In this document: piece after piece, positions 8,129 through 15,832 of the stretch
How positions within the stretch are numbered: the stretch's first letter is position 1
Layout: each line of letters opens with the position of its first letter
Assembly: GCF_016863495.1 (NCBI RefSeq)
Contig: NZ_BOOZ01000011.1
Location: 124,001 to 188,000, forward strand
Direction: 5' to 3'
Source: Micromonospora andamanensis
GTDB lineage: Bacteria; Actinomycetota; Actinomycetes; Mycobacteriales; Micromonosporaceae
DNA length: 64,000 nt
Made by a program: the position numbers and the translations under genes
The notes under the pieces: generated by a model
Databases searched by the model: none
Seen by the model: only the letters and a program-made list of their open reading frames with translations
What the model was told of the DNA's origin: nothing

Positions 8129-9847
8129 ATGCGAAAACTCCTCCGAGCCACTGTCGGCCTGGCCACCGCCGCCCTCGCCGTCCTCGCCTGCACCACCCCG
8201 GCCACCCCGGCCAGCGCCGCCGACGCCCCGTACGACGTGCTGGTCTTCTCCAAGACGGCCGGCTTCCGGCACGACTCCATAGCAGTGGGCACCCAGGCCA
8301 TCCGGGACCTGGGCGCGGCGAACAGCTTCACCGTCGCCGCCACCGAGGACGCCGCCGCCTTCACCACCGGCAACCTGGCCCAGTACGAAGCGGTGATCTT
8401 CCTCAACACCACTGGCGACGTGCTCAACGCCAGCCAGCAGAGCGCCTTCGAGTCGTACATCAGCTCCGGCGGCGGCTACGTCGGCGTGCACTCCGCCGCC
8501 GACACCGAATACGGCTGGTCCTTCTACGGCAACCTGGTCGGCGCGTACTTCCGCTCCCACCCGGCCATCCAGCAGGCCACCGTCCGGGTGGAGAACCGCG
8601 CCCACGCGGCCACCGCCCACCTGCCGCAGAACTGGGTACGCACCGACGAGTGGTACGACTTCCAGAGCAACCCCCGGGCCAACGCGCGGGTGCTGGCGAA
8701 CCTCAACGAGTCGACGTACTCCGGCGGTGTGATGGGCGCCGACCACCCGATCGCCTGGTGCAAGACGTACAACGGCGGCCGGTCCTTCTACACCGGCGGC
8801 GGCCACACCCAGGCGTCGTACTCCGAGCCGGCCTTCCGGGCGCACCTGCTCGGCGGCATCCGGTACGCGGCCGGCCGCACCAAGGCCGACTGCCGGCCGG
8901 AGACCGGCTACACCTCCCTCTACAACGGCTCGACGAACGGCTGGTCCCAGGCCGGTCCGGGCAGCTTCAGCAACTCCGACGCCACGCTGACCTCGGTGGG
9001 CGGGATGGGGCTGTTCTGGCACAGCGCCAAGCAGTTCACCAACTACTCCCTGAAGCTCGACTGGCGGGTGGCCGGCGACGACAACTCAGGCGTCTTCATC
9101 GGCTTCCCACCGTCGAGTGACCCGAACTCCGCCATCAACAACGGCTACGAGGTGCAGATCGACCCCACCGACGCCGCCGACCGGACCACCGGCGCGGTCT
9201 ACGGCTTCAAGGCCGCCGACCTCGCCGCCCGGGACGCCGCGTTGAACCCGGCGGGGGAGTGGAACACCTACGAGCTGCTGGTGGAGGGGGAACGTCTCCA
9301 GGTCTTCCTGAACGGCTCGAAGATCAACGACTTCACCAACACCGACCCGGTCCGGTCGCTCGCCGGGCACATCGGCATCCAGAACCACGGCACCGGCGAC
9401 GACGTCTCGTTCCGCAACATCCGGATCAAGGAACTCGGCGGCACGAACCCGCCGCCCGGCGGTGACCGGACCGGTCGGATCACCGGACTGGCCGGCAAGT
9501 GTCTGGACGTGCGTAACGGCTCCTCGGCCGACGGCACGCAGATCCAGATCTGGACCTGCAACGGTGGCGCGGCGCAGACCTGGACGGTGACGCCGAACTC
9601 GACGATCCGGGCGTTGGGCAAGTGCCTGGACGTCAACGGTGCCGGGTCCGCGGACGGCACGAAGATCCAGCTCTGGACCTGCAACGGCAGTGGGGCGCAG
9701 AACTGGTCGGCGCAGTCCAACGGCACGCTGCGCAACCCGAACTCGGGCAAGTGCCTGGACGTGTCGAACAACAGTTCCGCGGACGGGCAGGCCGTGCACC
9801 TGTGGACCTGCCACAACAACGCCAACCAGCGCTGGGTGCTGCCGTAA
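8129..9847 (+). CDS. Secreted ThuA-DUF1080-ricin lectin protein
   Basis: A 572-residue exported protein. Signal peptide 1-35 (ends PASAADAP). Residues about 36-250 are a ThuA/trehalose-utilisation domain of the class I glutamine amidotransferase-like fold (YDVLVFSKTAGFRHDSI, GGGYVGVHSAADTEYGWSFY, GADHPIAWCKTYNGGRSFY). Residues about 262-437 are DUF1080, a concanavalin-like fold now linked to hydrolysis of 3-keto-glycosides (TSLYNGSTNGW, EWNTYELLVEGERLQVFLNG). Residues 447-572 are a ricin-type lectin. ThuA in rhizobia is tied to 3-keto-trehalose or 3-keto-maltose metabolism. Downstream of a secreted PQQ sugar dehydrogenase it could cleave oxidised glycosides; that link is inference. ATG 8129 directly precedes the signal peptide, with GGGAGAG about 10 nt before it. 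Confidence 0.9.
   Translation: MRKLLRATVGLATAALAVLACTTPATPASAADAPYDVLVFSKTAGFRHDSIAVGTQAIRDLGAANSFTVAATEDAAAFTTGNLAQYEAVIFLNTTGDVLNASQQSAFESYISSGGGYVGVHSAADTEYGWSFYGNLVGAYFRSHPAIQQATVRVENRAHAATAHLPQNWVRTDEWYDFQSNPRANARVLANLNESTYSGGVMGADHPIAWCKTYNGGRSFYTGGGHTQASYSEPAFRAHLLGGIRYAAGRTKADCRPETGYTSLYNGSTNGWSQAGPGSFSNSDATLTSVGGMGLFWHSAKQFTNYSLKLDWRVAGDDNSGVFIGFPPSSDPNSAINNGYEVQIDPTDAADRTTGAVYGFKAADLAARDAALNPAGEWNTYELLVEGERLQVFLNGSKINDFTNTDPVRSLAGHIGIQNHGTGDDVSFRNIRIKELGGTNPPPGGDRTGRITGLAGKCLDVRNGSSADGTQIQIWTCNGGAAQTWTVTPNSTIRALGKCLDVNGAGSADGTKIQLWTCNGSGAQNWSAQSNGTLRNPNSGKCLDVSNNSSADGQAVHLWTCHNNANQRWVLP
9471..9844 (+). repeat. Ricin-lectin coding repeat, copy 2
   Basis: Second copy of the lectin-domain DNA described at 7677-8048. 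The matching extends through the C-terminal codons (NQRWVLP) of both genes and stops at the stop codons, so the duplicated unit equals the domain. Confidence 0.85.
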
Positions 9848-9863
9848 CCGAACAGGTTGACCG

Positions 9864-9896
9864 CCCCGGTGCGACGGTCACCCCGTCGCACCGGGG
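9864..9896 (+). terminator. Intrinsic-like terminator after the ThuA-DUF1080 gene
   Basis: CCCCGGTGCGACGG (9864-9877) pairs perfectly with CCGTCGCACCGGGG (9883-9896) over a 5-nt loop, and CTCTTT follows. It lies 17 bp after the stop codon. Confidence 0.85.
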
Positions 9897-10096
9897 CTCT
9901 TTCGTACCGCCCGCCGCCCGCCTAGAGTGAGGGACGGCGACCGCGAGGTGGCCGGTGAGTCGGCGGGAGGCGCAACCCGTCGGCCCCAGGCGCGACCGCG
10001 TCCACCGGTACATCGTCGGGGCCGTCCACACCCGGTCATCCCTCGCCCCGGTCCCGCAGGTAACGGAATCCCCAACACGACAGGGGAATAGGACAC

Positions 10097-11104
10097 ATGG
10101 CGCGACCGATCACGCTGTTCACCGGCCAGTGGGCCGACCTTCCGTTCGAGGAGGTGTGCCGGCTCGCCGCCGAGTGGGGCTACGACGGCCTGGAGATCGC
10201 CTGCTGGGGCGACCACTTCGAGGTGGACAAGGCCCTGGCCGACGAGTCGTACATCGAACGCAAGCGGGAGACGCTCGCCAAGCACAACCTCCAGGTCTTC
10301 ACCATCTCCAACCACCTGGTCGGCCAGGCGGTCTGCGACCACCCGATCGACGAGCGGCACCAGGGCATCCTGCCCGCCCGGATCTGGGGCGACGGCGAGC
10401 CCGAAGGGGTACGCCAGCGGGCCGCCGAGGAGATCAAGGACACCGCCCGCGCGGCGGCGAAACTCGGCGTGGATACCGTCGTCGGCTTCACCGGGTCGTC
10501 GATCTGGCACACCCTGGCGATGTTCCCGCCGGTGCCGCCGGCCATGATCGAGCGCGGCTACCAGGACTTCGCCGACAGGTGGAACCCGATCCTCGACGTC
10601 TTCGACGAGGTCGGGGTGCGCTTCGCCCACGAGGTGCACCCCAGCGAGATCGCGTACGACTACTGGACGACGAAGCGGACCCTGGAGGCGATCGGAAACC
10701 GGCCTGCCTTCGGGCTGAACTGGGACCCGTCGCACTTCGTCTGGCAGGAGCTCGACCCGGTCAACTTCATCTTCGACTTCGCCGACCGGATCTACCACGT
10801 CGACTGCAAGGACGCCAAGGTGCGTACCGGCGACGGCCGCCGTGGCCGGCTGGCCTCGCACCTGCCGTGGGCGGATCTGCGCCGGGGCTGGGACTTCGTC
10901 TCGACCGGCCACGGCGACGTGCCCTGGGAGGACTGCTTCCGGGCGCTGAACGCCATCGGGTACTCCGGGCCGATCTCCGTCGAGTGGGAGGACGCCGGGA
11001 TGGACCGGCTGGTCGGTGCCCCGGAGGCGCTCCAGTTCGTCCGCCGGCTCGCCTTCGACGCACCGTCCGCCGCCTTCGACGCGGCGTTCAGCAGCAAGGA
11101 CTGA
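10097..11104 (+). CDS. Sugar phosphate isomerase/epimerase-family TIM barrel
   Basis: A 335-residue AP-endonuclease-2/xylose-isomerase-like barrel. Metal-site residues are visible in [13 protein letters not shown] (Glu/His), [12 protein letters not shown] (Asp/His), [10 protein letters not shown] (His/Asp) and [11 protein letters not shown] (Glu). The length and the [14 protein letters not shown] start match a family common beside ThuA, Gfo/Idh and DUF1080 genes in sugar-oxidation loci. Members isomerise or epimerise keto-sugars or inosose; the substrate here is unknown. No signal peptide, so cytoplasmic, unlike the two secreted proteins before it. It is followed by a strong terminator and a divergent-type gap to the ROK regulator, which may control it. 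Confidence 0.88.
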   Translation: MARPITLFTGQWADLPFEEVCRLAAEWGYDGLEIACWGDHFEVDKALADESYIERKRETLAKHNLQVFTISNHLVGQAVCDHPIDERHQGILPARIWGDGEPEGVRQRAAEEIKDTARAAAKLGVDTVVGFTGSSIWHTLAMFPPVPPAMIERGYQDFADRWNPILDVFDEVGVRFAHEVHPSEIAYDYWTTKRTLEAIGNRPAFGLNWDPSHFVWQELDPVNFIFDFADRIYHVDCKDAKVRTGDGRRGRLASHLPWADLRRGWDFVSTGHGDVPWEDCFRALNAIGYSGPISVEWEDAGMDRLVGAPEALQFVRRLAFDAPSAAFDAAFSSKD

Positions 11105-11112
11105 CCACCACG

Positions 11113-11145
11113 GCGTCCGGGGGCCGGGGGCCGGCCCCCGGACGC
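11113..11145. terminator. Strong hairpin terminator after the isomerase gene
   Basis: GCGTCCGGGGG (11113-11123) pairs with CCCCCGGACGC (11135-11145), and inner bases extend the stem to about 15 bp with a very small loop. It sits between the isomerase (+) and the ROK gene (-), which converge, and could serve both. Confidence 0.85.
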
Positions 11146-11229
11146 CCGTCCGTCCCGCCAGCGTGCGCCCCAGCCACGACCGCCGCCCGGTTCCGCAGCG
11201 GGCATCGTGGAGCGTCGCGGCAGCGCCGG

Positions 11230-12408
11230 TCAGCCGGCGCTGAAGACGTGTTCGCTGGCCAGGTGGGCCGCGCCCACCACAGCGGCCCGCTCGGCCAGGT
11301 CGGAGAGGACGATCGGCATGGTGCCGGTGGCCAGCGGCGCGGACCGCCGGTAGACCACCCCCCGGATCTCGGAGAGCAGGACGTGCCCGAGCCCCTCGGG
11401 TGCCCCGCCGATCACGACGATGCCGGGGTTGAAGAAGCTGACCAGGCCGACAAGTACCCGACCGAGGCGGCGGGCGGCGTCCCGGACCAGCACCTGGGTG
11501 GCCGGATCCCCGGCGGTGGCGGCCGCGACCACGTCCGCGACGGTGAGCGTGCCCGCCTCGGCCAGCCGCGCGGCCAGCACCGGGGAGCGGTCCGACCGGG
11601 CGACCGTCAGCGCCGCCCGGACCAACCCGGCATCACCGCAGTACGCCTCGAGGCAACCGGCCTCCCCGCAGGCACAGGGCGGCCCCTCCTCGCCGAGCGG
11701 TAGGTGCGCGATGTCGCCGGCGCTGCTCGTCGCGCCCCGGTAGAGCGATCCGCCGAGCACCAGCCCGCAGCCGATCGCCGTACCGAGCTTCAGGTAGAGG
11801 AAGTCCTCGACGGTCCGGCCGATGCCGGCGTGCCGCTCGCCCAGGGCGAGCACGTTCGCGTCGTTGTCGACGAGCACCGGGCAGCCCAGCTCGGCGGCGA
11901 ACGCGTCCCGGACCGGAAAGCGCTGCCAACGGGGCAGCACCGCAGGTGCGGTTGAGGAACCGCCGTCGACCGGCCCCGGAAGGGCGACGCCGACGCCTGT
12001 GAGTTCGGCGACGCCCAGCTCAGCGCGGAGCTTGTCGACGAGCTCGACGGCCCGGCCGATCACCGGCTCCGGACCGTCGCGTACCTCCGCCGCCTCGCTC
12101 GTCTCGGCCAGCACGTTCAGCTCGCCGTCGGTGAGCGCGACGGTGACCCGGTTCGTGGCGACCACCACGCTGGCGAAGCGCACCCCGCCGGAGAGGCGGA
12201 GCAACGACGAGCGGCGTCCACCGCGGGAGGCCGCCGGGCCGGCGGTCTCGACCAGCCCACGGGCGACGAGTCGGTCCAGTTCGGTGGTGAGGGCCGTCCG
12301 GGACAGGCCCAGCAGGTCGCCCAGCTCCACCCGGGAGCGGGGCCCCTCGTCCCGCAGCAACCGGACCAGCCGTGCCTGCTGCGAATTCTCCGGCCGGACC
12401 AGGGCCAT
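11230..12408 (-). CDS. ROK-family transcriptional repressor
   Basis: A 392-residue regulator. A winged HTH spans about residues 5-75 (ARLVRLLRDEG, SRVELGDLLGLSRTALTTEL), followed by a sugar-kinase-like ROK fold. ALPGPVDGG, VLVDNDANVLALGERHAG and the ROK zinc motif (GEEGPPCACGEAGCLEAYC, CxCGxxGCxE) are present, and HTH plus zinc motif marks a repressor rather than a kinase. It probably senses a sugar or sugar phosphate and may control the oxidation genes 5.2-11.1 kb. ATG 12408 is preferred over a longer frame starting 12450 because GGAGGTGG lies 4-10 nt upstream on this strand. Confidence 0.9.
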   Translation of the reverse strand: MALVRPENSQQARLVRLLRDEGPRSRVELGDLLGLSRTALTTELDRLVARGLVETAGPAASRGGRRSSLLRLSGGVRFASVVVATNRVTVALTDGELNVLAETSEAAEVRDGPEPVIGRAVELVDKLRAELGVAELTGVGVALPGPVDGGSSTAPAVLPRWQRFPVRDAFAAELGCPVLVDNDANVLALGERHAGIGRTVEDFLYLKLGTAIGCGLVLGGSLYRGATSSAGDIAHLPLGEEGPPCACGEAGCLEAYCGDAGLVRAALTVARSDRSPVLAARLAEAGTLTVADVVAAATAGDPATQVLVRDAARRLGRVLVGLVSFFNPGIVVIGGAPEGLGHVLLSEIRGVVYRRSAPLATGTMPIVLSDLAERAAVVGAAHLASEHVFSAG

Positions 12409-12529
12409 CGCCACCACCTCCGTGCGGAGTCTTCCACGGCGGTGTTTCAAGCCGGTGGCCGGCCGTGAGCGGACCCGTCAACGCCTGTCGTGGCGTCCGA
12501 CCCACCCGACCCTCAGCCGGGCGGGCGTA

Positions 12530-12571
12530 CGGACGGGCCCGGCCACCGATGTCGATGGCCGGGCCCGTCCG
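12530..12571. terminator. 16-bp perfect hairpin
   Basis: A 16-base left arm (12530-12545, CGGACGGGCCCGGCCA) pairs perfectly with 12556-12571 over a 10-nt loop. It lies just after the stop of the YtxH-like gene (transcribed leftward) and upstream of the ROK gene on the same strand, separating the two units. Confidence 0.85.
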
Positions 12572-12578
12572 GGGGTGC

Positions 12579-12962
12579 TCAGAGCGTGCTGCCGTTGGCT
12601 CCCGAGCTGGACGGCTTGCTGCGGGGGGTGGCGGACGTCGAACCGGAGCTCGACGAGCCGGAACCCGACTTGGTGCCGGCGGTGGCCGGCGTGCCGGCGA
12701 ACGTGTCGTCGGCGGGGGTCAGCCCCTCCTTGCCGTTGGAGCTCAGCTTCTCGCCCAGCTTGGAGTTGCCGAGCTTGTCCCTACCCTCGTGGTAGAGACG
12801 GTTGGCCTGGGCCTGCGCGACCCCGGCCGCCTCCTGGACGGTCGGGTGGTCGAGCACCTTGCGGCCCCGGACCACCAACTCCTCGTACTTCTCCCGGCCG
12901 GCACGGGCGCCCAGGACGAACCCTGCAGCCAGCCCGCCAAGGAACATGATCTTTCCGCGCAT
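12579..12962 (-). CDS. YtxH-like single-pass membrane protein
   Basis: A 127-residue protein: one N-terminal hydrophobic segment (MFLGGLAAGFVLGARAG, residues about 6-22), then a charged helical part (REKYEELVVRGRKVLDHP) and a low-complexity Gly/Ser/Thr tail from about residue 88. This layout matches the small YtxH-type proteins common in actinomycetes, whose role is unknown but which are often stress-induced. The start is supported by AAAGGAG six bases before the ATG. It is monocistronic, with a terminator directly behind it and tRNA-Asn on the other strand upstream. Confidence 0.85.
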   Translation of the reverse strand: MRGKIMFLGGLAAGFVLGARAGREKYEELVVRGRKVLDHPTVQEAAGVAQAQANRLYHEGRDKLGNSKLGEKLSSNGKEGLTPADDTFAGTPATAGTKSGSGSSSSGSTSATPRSKPSSSGANGSTL

Positions 12963-13236
12963 GGCGGCTCCTTTCGTACCTGACGCGCCGTCGTCCCGCT
13001 CCCGGAAGCCGGGCGGCGGGACCTACCGATTCGCGCCTGCGTCCTGTCGTCGGCAGCTAACTACCCATCCTGCTCTCCGCTCATACCTCCTTGTGCCAGG
13101 ATGACGATTTGTCCGGTAAACGGCCGCCAGGTCGCTCGGTGGTGGCCGATGAACCCCCTGGACCAACACCCCCCGCCGTCCTGTACTCTTGTGCCCGGCG
13201 CGGGTGCGGAGCGATCCGTTCCGGGCGTTGTTGCAG

Positions 13237-13309
13237 TCCCCCGTAGCTCAATTGGCAGAGCAGCCGGCTGTTAACCGGCAGGTTTTTGGTTCGAGTCCAA
13301 ACGGGGGAG
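13237..13309 (+). tRNA. tRNA-Asn (anticodon GTT)
   Basis: A complete cloverleaf: acceptor TCCCCCG (13237-13243) with CGGGGGA (13302-13308), discriminator G, anticodon loop CTGTTAA with GTT at 13270-13272, and T-loop TTCGAGT. CCA is not encoded. A 12-bp hairpin follows. Confidence 0.95.
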
Positions 13310-13325
13310 CCTCCTTCCTCACCAC

Positions 13326-13355
13326 GACGCCCACCGGCCCGTTCCGGTGGGCGTC
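13326..13355 (+). terminator. Terminator of tRNA-Asn
   Basis: GACGCCCACCGG (13326-13337) pairs with CCGGTGGGCGTC (13344-13355) over a 6-nt loop, 17 bp after the tRNA. The following 240 bp up to the FAD enzyme hold no further gene that I can support. Confidence 0.8.
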
Positions 13356-13599
13356 ACTCGTGTCCCCACCAGATCAGGCCGGCCGGCGCGACGCCGGGCT
13401 TCAGCGGGCGGCACCCGGCCGACGCGTCTACGCTGGTGCGCGTCGATCCTGCGACGACAGCCGGTGGGTGGGATGTCCGGAAACTGGAAGATCGGCTCGG
13501 CAGAGCTGCGACCATCCGAGGCCGCCGCGCGCCCCGCCGTGGTTGCGCGGCACGCCCGCCGCCAGCCCGCACCGGCACGACCAGGGCAGGGCGTACCCG

Positions 13600-14835
13600 A
13601 TGTCCGCTGACACCGACGTCGTGATCGTCGGCGGCGGTCTGGCCGGCCTGGCCGCGGCCCGCCGCCTGCACCGCGCCGGGGTGTCCTGGCGGCTGGTGGA
13701 GGCCGCCGACCGGCTCGGTGGCCGGGTCGCCACCGACGCCGTCGACGGTTACCTGCTCGATCGGGGCTTCCAGGTCCTCAACACCGCGTATCCCCGGGTC
13801 GGTGCGCTGCTCGACGTGGACCGTCTCGACCTCGGCTTCTTCGTTTCCGGGGTGCTGGTACGCAGCGGCGGCCAGCTGCTGCGACTGGTCAACCCGCTAC
13901 GCGAGCCGACGGGTGGGCCGGGTACCGCCCTGGCCCGCGTCGGGTCGCTTACCGATCGGCTGCGTTTCGCCGTCCTCGCCGCCGGCTACGCCACGCTGCC
14001 CGCCGCGCGTCTGCTCGCCACGCCCGAGACCACCGCCGAGGCGGCGCTGCGCCGTGCCGGCCTGTCCCACGCGATCATCGAGGACCTGTTGCGCCCGTTC
14101 CTGTCCGGCGTGCTGCTCGACCGGGAACTGGCCACCTCCAGTCACGTCCTGGCGATGGTGCTGCGATCGTTCGCCCGAGGCCGGGTCGGCCTGCCCGCCG
14201 AGGGTATGGCGGCGCTGCCCCGGGCCGTCGCCGCGCCGTTGCCGGCCGGGCTGCTCGACCTGAACACCACAGTCTCCGAGGTGGCACCGGGCCGGGTCCG
14301 GACCACAATCGGTGAGCTGCGCTGCCGGGCCGTCGTCGTCGCCGTCGACCCGCCCGCCGTCACCCGGCTGCTGGACCTGCCGCCGGTACGCATGCACAGC
14401 TACACCACCTACTACCACGCGTCCGTCGTGCCGCCGTTGGACGAACCGATCCTGCTCGTCGACGGAGACCGCCGCGAGATGATCGCCAACACGGTCGTGG
14501 TCAGCCACGCCGTGCCTGGGTACGCACCCGCCGGCCGGCACCTGATCGCCACCTCCGTGGTCGGGCCGTCGGTACCGGCCGAGCCAGCCGTGCGGCTGGA
14601 ACTGACCCGGCTGTACGGGCGGCCCACCGCCGACTGGGAGCATCTGACCACCGTCACGATCCCCGCCGCCCTGCCTGCCGCGCCGCCGCCACAGGGCCGG
14701 CTCCGAAAGCCTGTGGCGCTGGGAAACGGGCTGTTCGTCGCCGGTGACCACCGCGACAGCCCGTCCATCCAGGGGGCGCTCGCCAGCGGCTGGCGCAGCG
14801 CCGGAGCCGCCCTGCGGCACCTGCGTCAGCACTGA
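13600..14835 (+). CDS. FAD-dependent amine oxidase/protoporphyrinogen oxidase-like enzyme
   Basis: A 411-residue flavoprotein. The Rossmann dinucleotide motif VVIVGGGLAGLAAARRL starts at residue 7, and VEAADRLGGRVATDAVDGYLLDRGFQVLNT is the typical second segment of the amine-oxidase/PPO superfamily. The C-terminal GLFVAGDHRDSPSIQGALASG is the FAD-closing motif. Carotenoid-desaturase-like or PPO-like chemistry (oxidation of C-C or C-N bonds) is plausible; no substrate gene is nearby. ATG 13600 sits directly before the Rossmann fold; a longer in-frame ORF reaches into the tRNA-Asn region and is not credible. Confidence 0.88.
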   Translation: MSADTDVVIVGGGLAGLAAARRLHRAGVSWRLVEAADRLGGRVATDAVDGYLLDRGFQVLNTAYPRVGALLDVDRLDLGFFVSGVLVRSGGQLLRLVNPLREPTGGPGTALARVGSLTDRLRFAVLAAGYATLPAARLLATPETTAEAALRRAGLSHAIIEDLLRPFLSGVLLDRELATSSHVLAMVLRSFARGRVGLPAEGMAALPRAVAAPLPAGLLDLNTTVSEVAPGRVRTTIGELRCRAVVVAVDPPAVTRLLDLPPVRMHSYTTYYHASVVPPLDEPILLVDGDRREMIANTVVVSHAVPGYAPAGRHLIATSVVGPSVPAEPAVRLELTRLYGRPTADWEHLTTVTIPAALPAAPPPQGRLRKPVALGNGLFVAGDHRDSPSIQGALASGWRSAGAALRHLRQH

Positions 14836-14881
14836 GAATTCGGGGTCACCGGGCCAAAGATGATCACTTATGATCCTCGCC

Positions 14882-15832
14882 ATGCCCGCACCCCTCCCGC
14901 CGCCGGTCTTCGACGCCGCGGCGGCGTACCCCCAGGTGGCCGCCGCCCGTGGCGCGCTGGCCGCCGGTGACTGGCCGGCGCTGCGCGCCCTCGTCGACGC
15001 CCAGGACGCCCACGGTCGGACGGTCCTCGTCGGCGCGGTAGGTGACACACCGGACGCCGAGCCGCTCCTGCGGAAGGCGCTCGCCGAGCAACCGGACGAC
15101 CCGGTGGCCTCGGCCACGCTGGGGGCGCACCTGATCCGCGCCGGATGGCGGATCCGGACGGCCAGCCGGGCACAGGACGTCAGCCGGGAACAGTTCGTCC
15201 AGTTCTTCGATCATCTGCGTCGGGCCGAGCAGATCCTCATCGAGGCCACCGCCCGCCACCCGCAGGACGCGGCAGCCTGGACCCAGCGGGTCACCAGCGC
15301 CCGCGGCCTGCAACTCGGCCAGGCCGAGGCCCGGCGCCGCTACGACCGGCTCGCCGCCGGGCACCCGCACCACCTGCCGGCGCAGGGCTCCCTGCTGCAA
15401 CAGTTCTGCCCGAAGTGGAGCGGCAGTTGGGAGAAGGCGTACGACTTCGCCCGGGAATGCGCCGACGCCGCACCGGCCGGCGCGCCCAACGCCGTCCTCG
15501 TCGTCGAGGTGCACCTGGAGCAGGCCTTCGACCACGGCACCCTGTCCGCCGCGCGGGCATTCCTACGCGGCCAGCAGGTGCGCGCCGCGATCCACGACGC
15601 GGCCCAGCGCTCCATCTGGCACCGCGAGTTCCGCCACGGCTGGGACTGGGTCCAGGTACGCAGCACCTTCGCCCTCGCCTTCTGCCTGATGCAGGAGTGG
15701 ACACCTGCGGCGCAGCAGTTCGCCGCCCTCGGGCACCTCGGTGACGAGTCGATGTTCGGCTACTTCGGCGACGCGGTGGCGCAGTTCCAGCGGTTCCGCG
15801 ACAAGGCGTACGCGAAGGGCGGCCGGCCGTGA
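14882..15832 (+). CDS. DUF4034-like helical repeat protein
   Basis: A 316-residue soluble protein of helical, TPR-like pairs (DAEPLLRKALAEQPDDPVAS, ATARHPQDAAAWTQRVTSAR). The segment LLQQFCPKWSGSWEKAYDFA resembles the PKWGGS-type signature of DUF4034 proteins, whose function is unknown. ATG 14882 is preferred over 14870 because a consensus-like -10 hexamer TATGAT lies at 14869-14874, seven bases before it, which would give a leaderless mRNA. The stop overlaps the GTG of the M16 peptidase by 4 bp, so both form one operon. Function unknown. Confidence 0.8.
   Translation: MPAPLPPPVFDAAAAYPQVAAARGALAAGDWPALRALVDAQDAHGRTVLVGAVGDTPDAEPLLRKALAEQPDDPVASATLGAHLIRAGWRIRTASRAQDVSREQFVQFFDHLRRAEQILIEATARHPQDAAAWTQRVTSARGLQLGQAEARRRYDRLAAGHPHHLPAQGSLLQQFCPKWSGSWEKAYDFARECADAAPAGAPNAVLVVEVHLEQAFDHGTLSAARAFLRGQQVRAAIHDAAQRSIWHREFRHGWDWVQVRSTFALAFCLMQEWTPAAQQFAALGHLGDESMFGYFGDAVAQFQRFRDKAYAKGGRP

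Noticed and set aside
13189-13599. N-terminal extension of the FAD enzyme
   Set aside because: It would be translated through tRNA-Asn and its terminator; the Rossmann motif begins six codons after ATG 13600.
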